From an uncultured Chloroflexales bacterium (GTDB lineage: Bacteria; Chloroflexota; Chloroflexia; Chloroflexales; Chloroflexaceae), in NCBI GenBank assembly GCA_937902315.1, contig CALGUG010000065.1, forward strand, positions 1-64,000: 64,000 bases of DNA, in the 5' to 3' direction. This document shows positions 16,869-25,624 of the stretch, piece by piece. The notes below the pieces were generated by a model. That model was given only the letters and a program-made list of their open reading frames with translations. It was not told the DNA's origin and ran no database searches. The translations under genes were made by a program, and so were the position numbers. Each line of letters starts with the position of its first letter. The first letter of the stretch is position 1.

Positions 16869-17624
16869 TTAGGTCTTCGTTTCTTGAAGTTTCCAGATCC
16901 TCCAGAACTTCACAATTTCAAAAAAGGCCATGGAACACGAGAGAAAGAGGCCTAAAAAGCCATCGCGCCAGCCGCCCTCGCGCACAAAGCGACGCAACCA
17001 TTCGCGGGCCGGAGCGCCGATAAAGTTGCGTAGACGCGCTCGACGACCTTCGCGCAGCATGGTATCCGCCTCAGAGCGGGCAAAGGCGGTCTGCTTGCGC
17101 CAAAACTCATCGAGCCGATCGATATTGTAGTGCAGAAAGTGCTGGGTCAGGCGGGCGGTCTCGCCAGCGACTTCAGCGTACTCATGCACAAATCGACCCT
17201 CGTCGTAGTGGGCAGCCGAACGCAGCAACAGGCGCAACTGGTGGTCGGGATACCAGCCGCCGCCCCGCAGGCGCTTACCGAAAAAGATATTGTAACGTGG
17301 TATCCAAAAACCTTGGGCCTTTGGGCCAACCTGTAAGGTTTGCACAATCTCTTCGCGCAGTTCGGGGGTTAGGCGCTCGTCACCATCAATAAAGAGCACC
17401 CAAGGTTGACTACACAATTCGAGGGCACGGTTACGTTGGGCCGAAAAGCCGCGCCAAGGCTCGATAAAAACTTGGGCACCTAAATCGCGACAGATCTCGG
17501 CGGTATTGTCGCTGGTGCGTTCATCGAGCAACACAACCACTTCATCGGCGATCGGTAAGACACTCTCGATACAGCCTGCGATATAACGCGCCTCGTCTTT
17601 GGCAATGATCGCAACACTCAACAT
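16869..17624 (-). CDS. family 2 glycosyltransferase (WaaE/KdtX-like)
   Basis: A 251-residue GT-A-fold enzyme. The N-terminal MLSVAIIAKDEARYIAGCIESV and the metal/nucleotide motif FIDGDERL near residue 85 match the beta-1,4-glucosyltransferase-like GT2 group. It ends in a hydrophobic helix (~residues 220-242), which suggests membrane association. It starts 3 bp after the stop of the upstream GT2 gene, so the pair is coupled. It is probably involved in cell-surface glycan synthesis; the acceptor is unknown. Confidence 0.9.
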   Translation of the reverse strand: MLSVAIIAKDEARYIAGCIESVLPIADEVVVLLDERTSDNTAEICRDLGAQVFIEPWRGFSAQRNRALELCSQPWVLFIDGDERLTPELREEIVQTLQVGPKAQGFWIPRYNIFFGKRLRGGGWYPDHQLRLLLRSAAHYDEGRFVHEYAEVAGETARLTQHFLHYNIDRLDEFWRKQTAFARSEADTMLREGRRARLRNFIGAPAREWLRRFVREGGWRDGFLGLFLSCSMAFFEIVKFWRIWKLQETKT

Positions 17625-17627
17625 AGC

Positions 17628-18584
17628 TTATCTTCCCAAAACAAACACACGGCCATAGGCCCATAAACGAGCGCGCAATTCAGCGCGGTCGATCGCATGG
17701 CACCAATAGGCCCGCCAAGCTACAAGAATCAAGCGCAGCATGCCGAGCCGCACTATGGCCCGATAGGCCGCTTGGTAGGCCGAGCTGCGATAGTCGCGCG
17801 CAAACTGAAAGCGGCTGCGATAGAGCTCGACGAACATCTTGTGACGGAACTGACTGGTCGAAGCGCCGCCGTAATGGATCACCTCGGCTTGGGGCTGCTG
17901 CCAAATGGCCCAGCCCGCAGCCCGAACGCGCCAACACCACTCGACCTCGTCGCTGTACATGAAGTAGCGCTCGTCGAAACCGCCCACTTCTTCAAGCACC
18001 GCACGGCGCGTCAGCATACAGGCGCCCAGAGGGTGGTCGATCGCGAAAGGCTCGTTTTGGTTTAAGGCCTCGTGCGGGTAGCGCCCATGCCACCACGAAT
18101 CGTAGAAGCGACCGGGCAGCACTTCCCCGGGCGGGAAGAGATCGAGACAGGCCATGCTCAGTGTCGGGAAGCGGAAGGCCGCCCGTTGTAGGCTGGCATC
18201 GGGATTGAGCAGGCGCGGCCCAACCACACCCACACGCGGATGAGCCTCTAAAAAGGCCACAAGACGCTCAAGCGCACCCGGCTGCAGCTTGGTGTCGGGG
18301 TTTAAAAAGAGCACAAACTCGGGTAGGCCACCCGCTTGGGAGGCCAGATAGCGCCAGCCAAGGTTGTTGGCGGCCCCAAAACCGAGGTTTTTATCCGTTT
18401 CAATTAAGCTAAGATCGGGCTGAGCCGCTAGCATCGCTTGGCTACCATCGCTCGATCCGTTATCGACAACAACAATCGACAGGCGCTGCCCGCTTGCCCG
18501 TAGCGAATCGAGGCAGTCGCTTAAAAGTGCACAGGTGTTGTAGGAAACGATCACAACACCGATCGTTTTTGTATCTCGCTTCAT
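17628..18584 (-). CDS. family 2 glycosyltransferase (rhamnosyltransferase-like)
   Basis: A 318-residue GT2 protein: IGVVIVSYNTCALLSDCL at the N-terminus, VVDNGSSDGS, a DXD-like FLNPDTKL near residue 95, and DERYFMYSDEVEWCWRV, the ED-type catalytic segment. This pattern is common in rhamnosyltransferases and galactofuranosyltransferases acting on surface polysaccharides. I start at ATG 18584 (MKRDTKTIGVV) because the upstream in-frame extension is Cys/Arg-rich and unlike the family. It heads the two-gene glycosyltransferase operon. Confidence 0.9.
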   Translation of the reverse strand: MKRDTKTIGVVIVSYNTCALLSDCLDSLRASGQRLSIVVVDNGSSDGSQAMLAAQPDLSLIETDKNLGFGAANNLGWRYLASQAGGLPEFVLFLNPDTKLQPGALERLVAFLEAHPRVGVVGPRLLNPDASLQRAAFRFPTLSMACLDLFPPGEVLPGRFYDSWWHGRYPHEALNQNEPFAIDHPLGACMLTRRAVLEEVGGFDERYFMYSDEVEWCWRVRAAGWAIWQQPQAEVIHYGGASTSQFRHKMFVELYRSRFQFARDYRSSAYQAAYRAIVRLGMLRLILVAWRAYWCHAIDRAELRARLWAYGRVFVLGR

Positions 18585-18975
18585 AGGGCAGGATTGTACT
18601 TGCAAAGCACGCCGTACGCAAGGCAAAACCCGCCACAACGTGTTAGCTTTCTCCAGCAGAGCTATTCTACAAAAAAACAGTCCATTCTCAAAGCAGAATT
18701 AACTGATAGATCGCTTACAGAACACATGCTCAAAGCGCTTCGGCTCAGAAGCTGAAAGTCGCTTGTGAAAGGGTAGCGGGTAAGCTGATGCACTGTCGGA
18801 CTATGATGTTTTGAACTTCAACGGAGTGGGGCTTCGCTATTGACCGATTCGTATGGTCTGCGGGTCGTGGGGCGGGATGTTGGTAGCCGTAGGCGGACGC
18901 GCCCAAGTTGCCATTCGTGGCCAGCGACCTCTCCGCCAAGTGAATGGACTAGAGATGAACCATATGGTTTAGCTC
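18585..18975. other. intergenic region with one repeat copy
   Basis: About 390 bp between the glycosyltransferase operon and the membrane-protein gene. Apart from the repeat copy at 18870-18940 I see no gene or clear hairpin. Confidence 0.55.
18870..18940 (-). repeat. dispersed ~75-bp repeat, copy 4
   Basis: Core at 18883-18900 preceded by GGGCGGGATGTTG, the right-end consensus in reverse. Confidence 0.85.
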
Positions 18976-19671
18976 TCAGAACTGCTCTGCATGGGCCAGT
19001 TGAGCTTGAAGCTCTTGCCAATAACGCCGCCAAGTCTGCATAGTCAGAACAACAAAGGAAAGCGCAGCGATCGTCGCGATCACAGCTCCCAGCTGGGCGC
19101 GGCCAATCGTCGCGCTTTGGGTCGCCAGAAAGCTATCTCGGTCGCCCAGATAGAGCGTCTCGGCCCGTAAAGCCAAGTCGGCGCTAAGGCTGGGGCGGCC
19201 TAACACGATCACCCTTTCACCTATGCGAAGACCTTCGATCGAGATGGCGTTTTCGGTTACGGTGGCGGGCTTATAGGGTTGGGATCTTGCTTGGCTCGAA
19301 AAGGTGTAGGGCCCAAGCAGCTTAAGTTGACGCCCTTCTACTTCAAGCCATATATCGGGCGCGTGCTCTTCTATAACCCCATCCAGCCGATTGCGGCGTT
19401 GGCTCAGGCGATACACGGCATAATCGTCGATCGGGGTTGGGTTTTCGGGCGAGATAGTGCCCTCGATAAAGACGAGCTGATCGGGCGAGCGCATCGCTAG
19501 CTCGTGGAGCGAGCTGGGAGCAATGGCGGCGATCTGTGCTCGCTCGGCGCGCAGTTCAAAAACAAAGGCCCATAAACCGATCGCAATAATGATGGCGAGC
19601 AGCGCGAAACTGCCCCAAATGAAGGGATTGGAGAGAATGTGATAGTTCAGGACCGAGAGGAAACGTTTCAA
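18976..19671 (-). CDS. two-TM membrane protein, GIDE-like architecture
   Basis: A 231-residue protein with a transmembrane helix at ~18-38 (SFALLAIIIAIGLWAFVF), a soluble beta-rich middle (YAVYRLSQRR..., IWLEVEGRQLKLLGPYTF, IGERVIVLGRP) and a second helix at ~190-210. This layout and the central strand pattern resemble GIDE-domain membrane proteins, but the match is weak and I would call it hypothetical. It starts at TTG 19671, which has AAGGA at good spacing. It lies 26 bp downstream of the tyrosine recombinase gene on the same strand. Confidence 0.75.
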   Translation of the reverse strand: MKRFLSVLNYHILSNPFIWGSFALLAIIIAIGLWAFVFELRAERAQIAAIAPSSLHELAMRSPDQLVFIEGTISPENPTPIDDYAVYRLSQRRNRLDGVIEEHAPDIWLEVEGRQLKLLGPYTFSSQARSQPYKPATVTENAISIEGLRIGERVIVLGRPSLSADLALRAETLYLGDRDSFLATQSATIGRAQLGAVIATIAALSFVVLTMQTWRRYWQELQAQLAHAEQF

Positions 19672-19697
19672 AAGGGTTCCTTCTCAAATTCGAAAGC

Positions 19698-20741
19698 CTA
19701 TTCAAGGTCGGGGTCGGGAGCGAACTGGTCGTGCAGCTCTTCGAGACGGTCGTCGGTGTGGCGCGCGTAGTACTGCTCGGTGATACGCGTGCTGGTGTGG
19801 CCTAACAAGGTCGAGACCTCCGACATTTGGGCGCCTTGGTTAAGCAACCACATAGCGATAAAATGGCGGAAGCTGTGGGGGGTCACAGCGCGCAGGTCAC
19901 GCGCGAGCTGATGCTTACCCTCGGCGGCGTACTGATTGGCCATGCTTTCGGCGGCGTGATGCACGATTCGCCAGCCGGTTGAGCGGTCGAGACGGTGGCC
20001 TAAACCGCGCGGCCCGTGTGAGATGAACAAAGGCCCATCGGGGAAGAGTGGTGTGCCGCCCGGCCCGCTCACCCGACGGAGCGCCAGATAGCGCTCGATA
20101 GCGCGTTGGGCGTGTGGGCGTACAAAAGCGCTGCGCGGCTTATCGCCTTTGCCTTGAATACGCAGACGAGTGACGATGCCGCCGTGGTCGGCCCGCAGAT
20201 CAGCTATGTCGACCGCCAAGATCTCGGAGATGCGCGCGCCTGTGCTGAACAGAAGGTGCAAAAGGGCGGCGTTGCGCAGACCATTCAAACGCTCGCGCTC
20301 TTCGCGGCTGCCCGGCTCTCCAGCGGGCAACTCGTGATCGTAAAAGCCCACCAGACGACGCAAATCCGGCACATCGGGCGCACGATTGATCATCACTCGC
20401 GGCAGAGCATCGCGGGCGTGGGCGCGCAGCAAGGTCAGATCACACTTCAGCTCGCCGCGATCGGCCAGCCAGCGGCACATCGCCAAGGCCCCGTGATGGT
20501 AGGTTTGTACCGAACGATCGGCGTAGCCCTGCAGATCATCGAGCCAATCGCGAATATCGTGGACACCGATCTGGCTTACAAAGCGTTTGCCCTGCTCGTC
20601 GGCCCAGCGACAAAATGAGCGCCAGGCATCGCAATAGGAAGCGATAGTGCGTTCCGCCAATGGGCGTCGACGACGGCGCTGTTGTTTAGCCCAGCGCTCG
20701 GCTACATCTTGGATTAATAGGCTCTCGGTCTCAAGCATCAT
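19698..20741 (-). CDS. tyrosine recombinase/integrase (XerC/D-like)
   Basis: A 347-residue site-specific recombinase. The N-terminal SAM-like core-binding domain (~10-110) has TIASYCDAWRSFCRWADEQG. The catalytic domain holds the full set: Arg in TGARISEI, Lys in QGKGDKPRSAFV, HSFRH (HxxR), LGHTS and the nucleophile Tyr in EQYYARH. ATG 20741 follows GAGAGG; the open upstream extension of 43 codons is probably not translated. There is no excisionase, tRNA junction or cargo nearby, so it may be a stand-alone Xer-type enzyme or a relic of an integrated element. Confidence 0.88.
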   Translation of the reverse strand: MMLETESLLIQDVAERWAKQQRRRRRPLAERTIASYCDAWRSFCRWADEQGKRFVSQIGVHDIRDWLDDLQGYADRSVQTYHHGALAMCRWLADRGELKCDLTLLRAHARDALPRVMINRAPDVPDLRRLVGFYDHELPAGEPGSREERERLNGLRNAALLHLLFSTGARISEILAVDIADLRADHGGIVTRLRIQGKGDKPRSAFVRPHAQRAIERYLALRRVSGPGGTPLFPDGPLFISHGPRGLGHRLDRSTGWRIVHHAAESMANQYAAEGKHQLARDLRAVTPHSFRHFIAMWLLNQGAQMSEVSTLLGHTSTRITEQYYARHTDDRLEELHDQFAPDPDLE

Positions 20742-20865
20742 GCTCGCCTCTCTTAGATCGCTGTTGATATTATGACCAAAGTCGCACGATTGTGCAACTG
20801 ATCGGCCATTGAGTGCTCTAGAAAAGCACAAACGCTTGATCCGGCTTTGAAAAGCGATTATGAAA

Positions 20866-20986
20866 TCCACTCGGGAAAACGAAAAACGGGGAAAGAGTTG
20901 AGTGCGATGTCGCGCGACATCGCACTCAACGAGACAAACTCAGCTCTGCCAAGACCAAAACAGAACGAGATCAAGCGGATTCGCTA
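20866..20986 (-). repeat. MITE-like repeat, diverged copy E, with perfect palindrome
   Basis: Read on the minus strand it gives GAATCCGC, GGTCTTGGCAGAGC, a loop-less 34-bp palindrome (20897-20930), then CCCCGTTTTTCGTTTTCC. The order of blocks matches copy A. Confidence 0.6.
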
Positions 20987-21010
20987 GAACGGAGCACCAA
21001 GAGTAAATGC

Positions 21011-21520
21011 CTAATGCCAGAGCCTCAGATAGATCAGTCCAGCCACGTGGTGAACCACACCTTGAGTTAGCCGATAGATCGGCCGCCACAGCCAGCGCGG
21101 TCGAAGCGTAGCTAAACGCGGCACAAACTCGCGTAGCGTCATCGAAAGCTCCCACTGATCCGGCGCGCTTCGGCGTGCAACGGCATAAAAGATACCGCCT
21201 GTTCCGCCCTGCACCAAGCCTGCCTTCAAAGCGACCGCCCAGCAGACCAAGCTATCGCTCTCGTAAAACCAAGGCTTGCCAAACTGAAAGAGCTTGAGAG
21301 TGGTGCCGATCACAACCAGGCTAAAGCCTTCACCATCGGGCTGCACCCGCACCAAACCCAAGGTGAGCACACAAATCAAACGCCAGTAGGCGTCCATCCA
21401 AGCCGCTGCCGCACCCGCCCGAACAGCGCGAGCAGGGGCACGCACGCGCGCGGTCTGGCGCGAAAGCACGCTGTCATCAGCGGCCAGCGGCACAATCAAA
21501 GGGGTCGCTTCGGGTTGCAT
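21011..21520 (-). CDS. hypothetical protein
   Basis: A 169-residue protein I do not recognise. The N-terminal third is Ala/Arg-rich (ARVRAPARAVRAGAAAA), followed by two moderately hydrophobic stretches (AYWRLICVLTLGLV and, near the end, GVVHHVAGLIYLRLW). The C-terminal half has FYESDSLVCWAVALKAG and GGIFYAVARRS. I start at ATG 21520 with AGGAT upstream. It begins 10 bp after the methyltransferase stop, so the two form an operon. It may be peripheral to the membrane. Confidence 0.7.
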   Translation of the reverse strand: MQPEATPLIVPLAADDSVLSRQTARVRAPARAVRAGAAAAWMDAYWRLICVLTLGLVRVQPDGEGFSLVVIGTTLKLFQFGKPWFYESDSLVCWAVALKAGLVQGGTGGIFYAVARRSAPDQWELSMTLREFVPRLATLRPRWLWRPIYRLTQGVVHHVAGLIYLRLWH

Positions 21521-21530
21521 CAAACATCCT

Positions 21531-22274
21531 CTAGCGCAGGCGCAACACAAAGACACCCCAACCGAGGTAACGTCGCAGATGTTCGAGGTAGAGGCGCTGA
21601 TCGTGCGAGCACCAGGCGCGCAAGGCTGGGGCATCGGGGTGCTCAGGATTCTCGCGCAACCAATTGGAAACCGTCAGCCACTGCATGGCCATATAGCGAT
21701 CCCTACCATGCTGATCGGCGATCACCATCTCGACCAACTCAAACCCCGAGTTGTGGAAGCGCTCGAGTGTACCAGCAAGGCTGGTATATTCCTCATAATC
21801 GCCGCCTGTATCTCGATGGACTACCGGCGGCGGAGGATCGATCCAAAACGGCTCGCCAACCAATGCCAAGCTATGCTCATCTCGCAGGCCCACGCGCATC
21901 ATCGCGAGCGTTCCTTGCAGACCGCCACCGATCCAAGTCGCACCCAGGCAGCTCACAATATCGAAGGCATTTGGCTCGATAACATAGTCACGAGCATCGC
22001 TCAGCACAAAGCTAACCCGATCATCAACCCCTAGCTCTAAAGCGCGCTCTCGAGCGGCTGCAATAAACACCGGGCTGATATCGACGCCGACCCCGCTTAT
22101 ACCGCCATACGCTGACCAGCGATTTAACAACTCTCCTTTACCACAAGCCAGGTCAAGCAACTGCATGCTCGGATCAACTTGGCAAATATCGGCCAAGAGC
22201 ATCAGTTGCTCGTCGTGGAACGGATTGAGGATACGGTGGCGCGCTTCTGCAATTTCATGAAAACGGAGTGACAT
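21531..22274 (-). CDS. SAM-dependent methyltransferase
   Basis: A 247-residue class I methyltransferase. The SAM motif LLDLACGKGELLNRW is near residue 40, motif II VGVDISPVFI follows, then SDARDY and the post-II strand FDIVSCLGATWIGGG. It is a small-molecule type rather than an RNA or DNA methylase, as no target-recognition domain is present; the substrate is unknown. The upstream region on the minus strand contains a repeat copy. The downstream partner is the hypothetical gene ending at 21011. Confidence 0.88.
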   Translation of the reverse strand: MSLRFHEIAEARHRILNPFHDEQLMLLADICQVDPSMQLLDLACGKGELLNRWSAYGGISGVGVDISPVFIAAARERALELGVDDRVSFVLSDARDYVIEPNAFDIVSCLGATWIGGGLQGTLAMMRVGLRDEHSLALVGEPFWIDPPPPVVHRDTGGDYEEYTSLAGTLERFHNSGFELVEMVIADQHGRDRYMAMQWLTVSNWLRENPEHPDAPALRAWCSHDQRLYLEHLRRYLGWGVFVLRLR

Positions 22275-22414
22275 ATCTTCCTCATCTATAGTAAGTTTTG
22301 TTTCATGCTAACATACTCTTCCAAATGCTTCTGGTCTTCTAAAAACTTTTTAATTGTTTAGGTCATATAGTCAAAAGTAGCGCGCTTCTTACACATTTGT
22401 AACCTTGATTCCTT

Positions 22415-22490
22415 TAGCCTCTAGCGGCTTGGTCTTTACCCCAAAGAGGTCTCTAAGCGCGTCCGCCTACGGCTACCAACATCCCGCCCA
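22415..22490 (+). repeat. dispersed ~75-bp repeat, copy 5
   Basis: Core GCGTCCGCCTACGGCTAC at 22459-22476. This copy is close to consensus at both ends: CTCTAGCGGC on the left and CAACATCCCGCCC on the right. Confidence 0.88.
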
Positions 22491-22563
22491 GCACAACAGG
22501 GTGCTTAGTGTATGCCGAAAGACCTCCCAAAACCCCAGATACAACCCCATGCGTATAAAAACC

Positions 22564-22595
22564 ATCGGGCGGAGGAGCGCGCTCCTCCGCCCGAT
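22564..22595 (-). terminator. terminator after CAP-domain gene (loop-less palindrome)
   Basis: A perfect 32-bp palindrome whose half is ATCGGGCGGAGGAGCG. On the minus strand it is followed by GGTTTTTATA, so it fits an intrinsic terminator 13 bp after the stop codon. Confidence 0.85.
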
Positions 22596-22607
22596 CTCAT
22601 AAGCTCG

Positions 22608-23549
22608 TTAGTAGCTTCGACTTGCGATATCGATCGTCCAATAGTGGCGGTTATTGCTTGGATCATTTGGATTAAAACAGTAGCCTGCACCGATCTCGGT
22701 CTTATCGGGATTGAGCAGGTTGCGGCGATGCCATCCATCCTCCGGCTCATCCATCCAGATGTAAATCACGCGGGCCGGATCGTCGGTTCCAGCGGCGATG
22801 TTCTCGCTCGGCCACTCCCATGGTGGCTCGGCACCGGCCAAACGCTCTTTCAAGCTGCGTCCATCGCTCGAAAGGTGCGAGATCATGCTATGGGCCGCAA
22901 TATCACAGCTGTGCGCTCGTGCTGCTCGGCTCAGTTCAGGGCTTACTTTATAGGGCGCTAGACCATACTCGGCTCGCAAATTATTAATCAACTGTATCAA
23001 AGCTGCTTCCAAAGCCTGTGCTCGCTGCTCGTCGTTGGGCAATCCCGAATTCAACGGATAACTCAACGGCGTCGAAGTAGGTACAAGAGTCGGAACAGCT
23101 TCCGGGGTAGCGCTCGGCACAGGTACGGTAGCTTGTTGGGTTTGACTTGTAGCGGCTACAGTCTGAGATGTTGGCGTCATCGTCGGGAGCGTAATCAGTT
23201 CTGCGAACGAAGTCGCTTCAATAGCGGCAACTTGGGTCGCATCTAAAATGGGTGTCTCTTCTTGGTCTACTGCTGTTTGGCTAGGCGTCGGATCAACCGT
23301 TGACCCAGTTTCGTGGGAATACACGACAGGTTGCGGTGTGATGCCACTCGTTGTGGAGTACATCTCGATCCCTGCGGTAGGCAACATGGCTACCGAGATA
23401 TGCACTTGTACTTGCATACAACTCGTCAATAAGAGAGAGATCAAACTGCTTAACGTGAACAATGCAAAGATTCGATACACCAGCGAGCGGTTCTTGGATT
23501 CCGATCCAGCGATGTGAAATGTGCTTTTCTTGGAAGATTTAGTATTCAT
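22608..23549 (-). CDS. secreted CAP/SCP-domain lipoprotein
   Basis: A 313-residue protein. A signal sequence ends in the lipobox LLLTSC (Cys ~44), so it should be lipid-anchored outside the membrane. Residues ~50-165 are a Thr/Pro/Gln-rich stalk. The CAP (SCP/PR1) domain occupies ~175-313: LINNLRAEYGLAPYKVSPELSRAARAHS, MISHLSSDGRSL, PSENIAAG and HRRNLLNPDKTEIGAGYC. The family's His and Glu cavity residues are present. Bacterial CAP proteins are extracellular and of mostly unknown function. A GAGGG ribosome site precedes the ATG. Confidence 0.9.
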   Translation of the reverse strand: MNTKSSKKSTFHIAGSESKNRSLVYRIFALFTLSSLISLLLTSCMQVQVHISVAMLPTAGIEMYSTTSGITPQPVVYSHETGSTVDPTPSQTAVDQEETPILDATQVAAIEATSFAELITLPTMTPTSQTVAATSQTQQATVPVPSATPEAVPTLVPTSTPLSYPLNSGLPNDEQRAQALEAALIQLINNLRAEYGLAPYKVSPELSRAARAHSCDIAAHSMISHLSSDGRSLKERLAGAEPPWEWPSENIAAGTDDPARVIYIWMDEPEDGWHRRNLLNPDKTEIGAGYCFNPNDPSNNRHYWTIDIASRSY

Positions 23550-24066
23550 AGTAGCCCTCGCTGAAAGTTACGGCAGCGTTGCCTTTAGCGGTAGAGATCC
23601 GACAAAATGGGCGAATAGTACCGCAAGTCGCTCAACAATCAGATTCGCAATAGGATAAACGAGACAAGCTAGAAAATCGGTCAGATATGCTTTTCGGGGT
23701 CTGCTTATACCATTGCGCTTTCTAAAAAAAACCTCATCTAACAAATGAAAATTTCTTCAAATTCGCTCTAGCAATAACCGCTCCTTTCTTGGTGCCCTCT
23801 CTGCCAGCTCTTAGACCCTTCAAATCCTTTCTGTTCTTCACCGAGTTCCATTACTCGTCCAGCGAAACATGGCTGGAGTAGGTTCGTGGCTTCAAAGAGA
23901 GCTAAGTTGTTAAAATCAATTTACCACTACACATTGTAGTAATCACTGGAAATATGCTGATACCAAAGCAGCAAGAAGCTAATAAAACACGTTTTTTTCC
24001 TTACAAAAAGATGACAAAAATGATATGATATCTGAAAGCTATAAAATTTGGTGAGAAAAATAAAAT
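23550..24066. other. AT-rich intergenic region, no gene seen
   Basis: About 520 bp upstream of the CAP-domain gene. It is AT-rich with A and T runs, has no plausible ORF with a ribosome site and no copy of either repeat family. It presumably carries the promoter of the leftward CAP gene. Confidence 0.55.
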
Positions 24067-24120
24067 AAACTTGTTAAAAGGTGACTTTGCCAAATGGGAT
24101 TGTCACCTTTTAACAAGTTT
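24067..24120 (-). terminator. terminator of the MoxR-VWA operon
   Basis: A 19-bp perfect stem starting AAACTTGTTAAAAGGTGAC with a 16-nt loop and a T-rich tail on the minus strand. Confidence 0.85.
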
Positions 24121-24157
24121 TAGAAGCGTTTAAGCAGTGTATTAAGCAGAAATCCGC

Positions 24158-25567
24158 CTAACGTCGCGTGAAGAGACTATCGATCGCGTCGCCTAACTGG
24201 CGCAGGTTGCGCACTACATGTACTGCGTCGCAGAGCGGCTCATAGAGCAGCATATCACTGTCGCCCGTGCCCCACATATAGCGCTGCTCGGGATTAAACC
24301 AAATCAAACGACGTGCGCGCCGTTTGATCGTCTCGAGATGGCGCAGGCCTGGATCGTAGTAGTTGTTGCGCCCATCGCCCAAGATGATCACCGTGGTACG
24401 CCGATCGACAAAGCCGAGATGATCGCGTACGAAGGTCTCGAGGCTACGACCTAAATCGGTCGAATAGTTACGCGGCGGACGAATTCGACCGAGGACGCTC
24501 TCGATGGCTTGTTCAGGTCGTAGCTCGTTAAAGTCCATGCTGATATCGTGCATGTCGTCGATGAAGGCGAACGAGCGCGTGCGGCTGATCTGATCTTGCA
24601 TAGCGTAGACCAGCATCAGCATAAAACTAACGACCGGCCGCATCGAAATGCTCAGATCGCAGATCACGGCGACTTTGGGCTTGAGGTGGCGTTTGCGCTG
24701 CTTGATATCGATCGGCACGCCGCCGTAACGCATATTGGCCCGAATAGTAGCCTTAGCGTCGAGCGTGCCCGCGTTGGCACGCCGCTGACGCAGGGCCGCC
24801 CGCGCCCGAATCTGCGAGGCCAGCTTCAGTATCAGACTGCGAATAAGCTCTTCATCTTGATAACCGATCCGGTCGAAGTCGCGGTCGAGCAGCTCCGAAC
24901 TATCGCGGTTGCGCCGCTCCTCCTCGGCCAGCTCGCGCATCTGCTGGCCGACCTGCTGACCGATCTGTTGGCGCAAGGACTGCATATTTTGCATCGCCAT
25001 CTCGGCCAACTCTTCCAGAGCCTCTTCGCTCATACCCGCTTCGCGCAGCTTTTCAAGCAGCTCTTGGAGCAGTTCTGAGAGGCGATCAAACTCAAGCCCT
25101 TGCAGCGCTCGCTCGGTCATACGATCTTGATAGTAAGGGTTCGTCATACGCGGCGGCCCAAGCTGGTCGAGCATAGCCCGCAGCTCTTGGCGCGACATAG
25201 GCTGGCCCTTCATCATCGATTCCATCAGTTGGGCGAGCTGCTCGGGGGTCATATTGCGCAGCATCTCTTCGAGCATCTCTTCGAGCATCTGACGCTCAGC
25301 ATCGCTCATCTGACTATCACCGCCGCCACCGGGCTGCTGCATGGGCGGTGGTGCATCTTGACCAAAGTAGAGCGGAAAGAGACGTGTGAACTCTGGCAAG
25401 CTGCTGTGATCTTTGACCAAGGTGGCCTGTAGCGAAGCGCGAAACAGCTCGCGATCAGCCAGACTGATCTGTTCGAGAGCGCGCAGGGCATCGGTGCTCT
25501 CGGCCACACTGACGCGCACCCCAGCGGAACGCAAGGCCGTAATAAATTCAACGATACGTTCGTCCAT
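24158..25567 (-). CDS. VWA-domain CoxE-like protein
   Basis: A 469-residue protein. The N-terminal segment (MDERIVEFITALRSAGVRVSVAES) and the Met/Gln/Glu-rich helical middle (~90-230) are typical of MoxR-associated VWA proteins. The VWA domain near 295-460 has a MIDAS-like motif CDLSISMRP and later Thr/Asp positions (STDLGRS, ILGDGRNNYYDPG). Such proteins act with a MoxR AAA+ ATPase as chaperones for metal-cofactor insertion or complex assembly. ATG 25567 has GGAG upstream and replaces a longer reading start. It lies 57 bp after the MoxR gene. Confidence 0.9.
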   Translation of the reverse strand: MDERIVEFITALRSAGVRVSVAESTDALRALEQISLADRELFRASLQATLVKDHSSLPEFTRLFPLYFGQDAPPPMQQPGGGGDSQMSDAERQMLEEMLEEMLRNMTPEQLAQLMESMMKGQPMSRQELRAMLDQLGPPRMTNPYYQDRMTERALQGLEFDRLSELLQELLEKLREAGMSEEALEELAEMAMQNMQSLRQQIGQQVGQQMRELAEEERRNRDSSELLDRDFDRIGYQDEELIRSLILKLASQIRARAALRQRRANAGTLDAKATIRANMRYGGVPIDIKQRKRHLKPKVAVICDLSISMRPVVSFMLMLVYAMQDQISRTRSFAFIDDMHDISMDFNELRPEQAIESVLGRIRPPRNYSTDLGRSLETFVRDHLGFVDRRTTVIILGDGRNNYYDPGLRHLETIKRRARRLIWFNPEQRYMWGTGDSDMLLYEPLCDAVHVVRNLRQLGDAIDSLFTRR

Positions 25568-25624
25568 GGAAACTCCAATCGACCGCCGCACACACACGTA
25601 ACTGGCGCGGCGGTCCGATCTGTG

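Noticed and set aside
19698..22274. Integrative element around the tyrosine recombinase
   Set aside because: No flanking direct repeats, tRNA junction, excisionase or phage/plasmid genes, and composition is like the neighbours.
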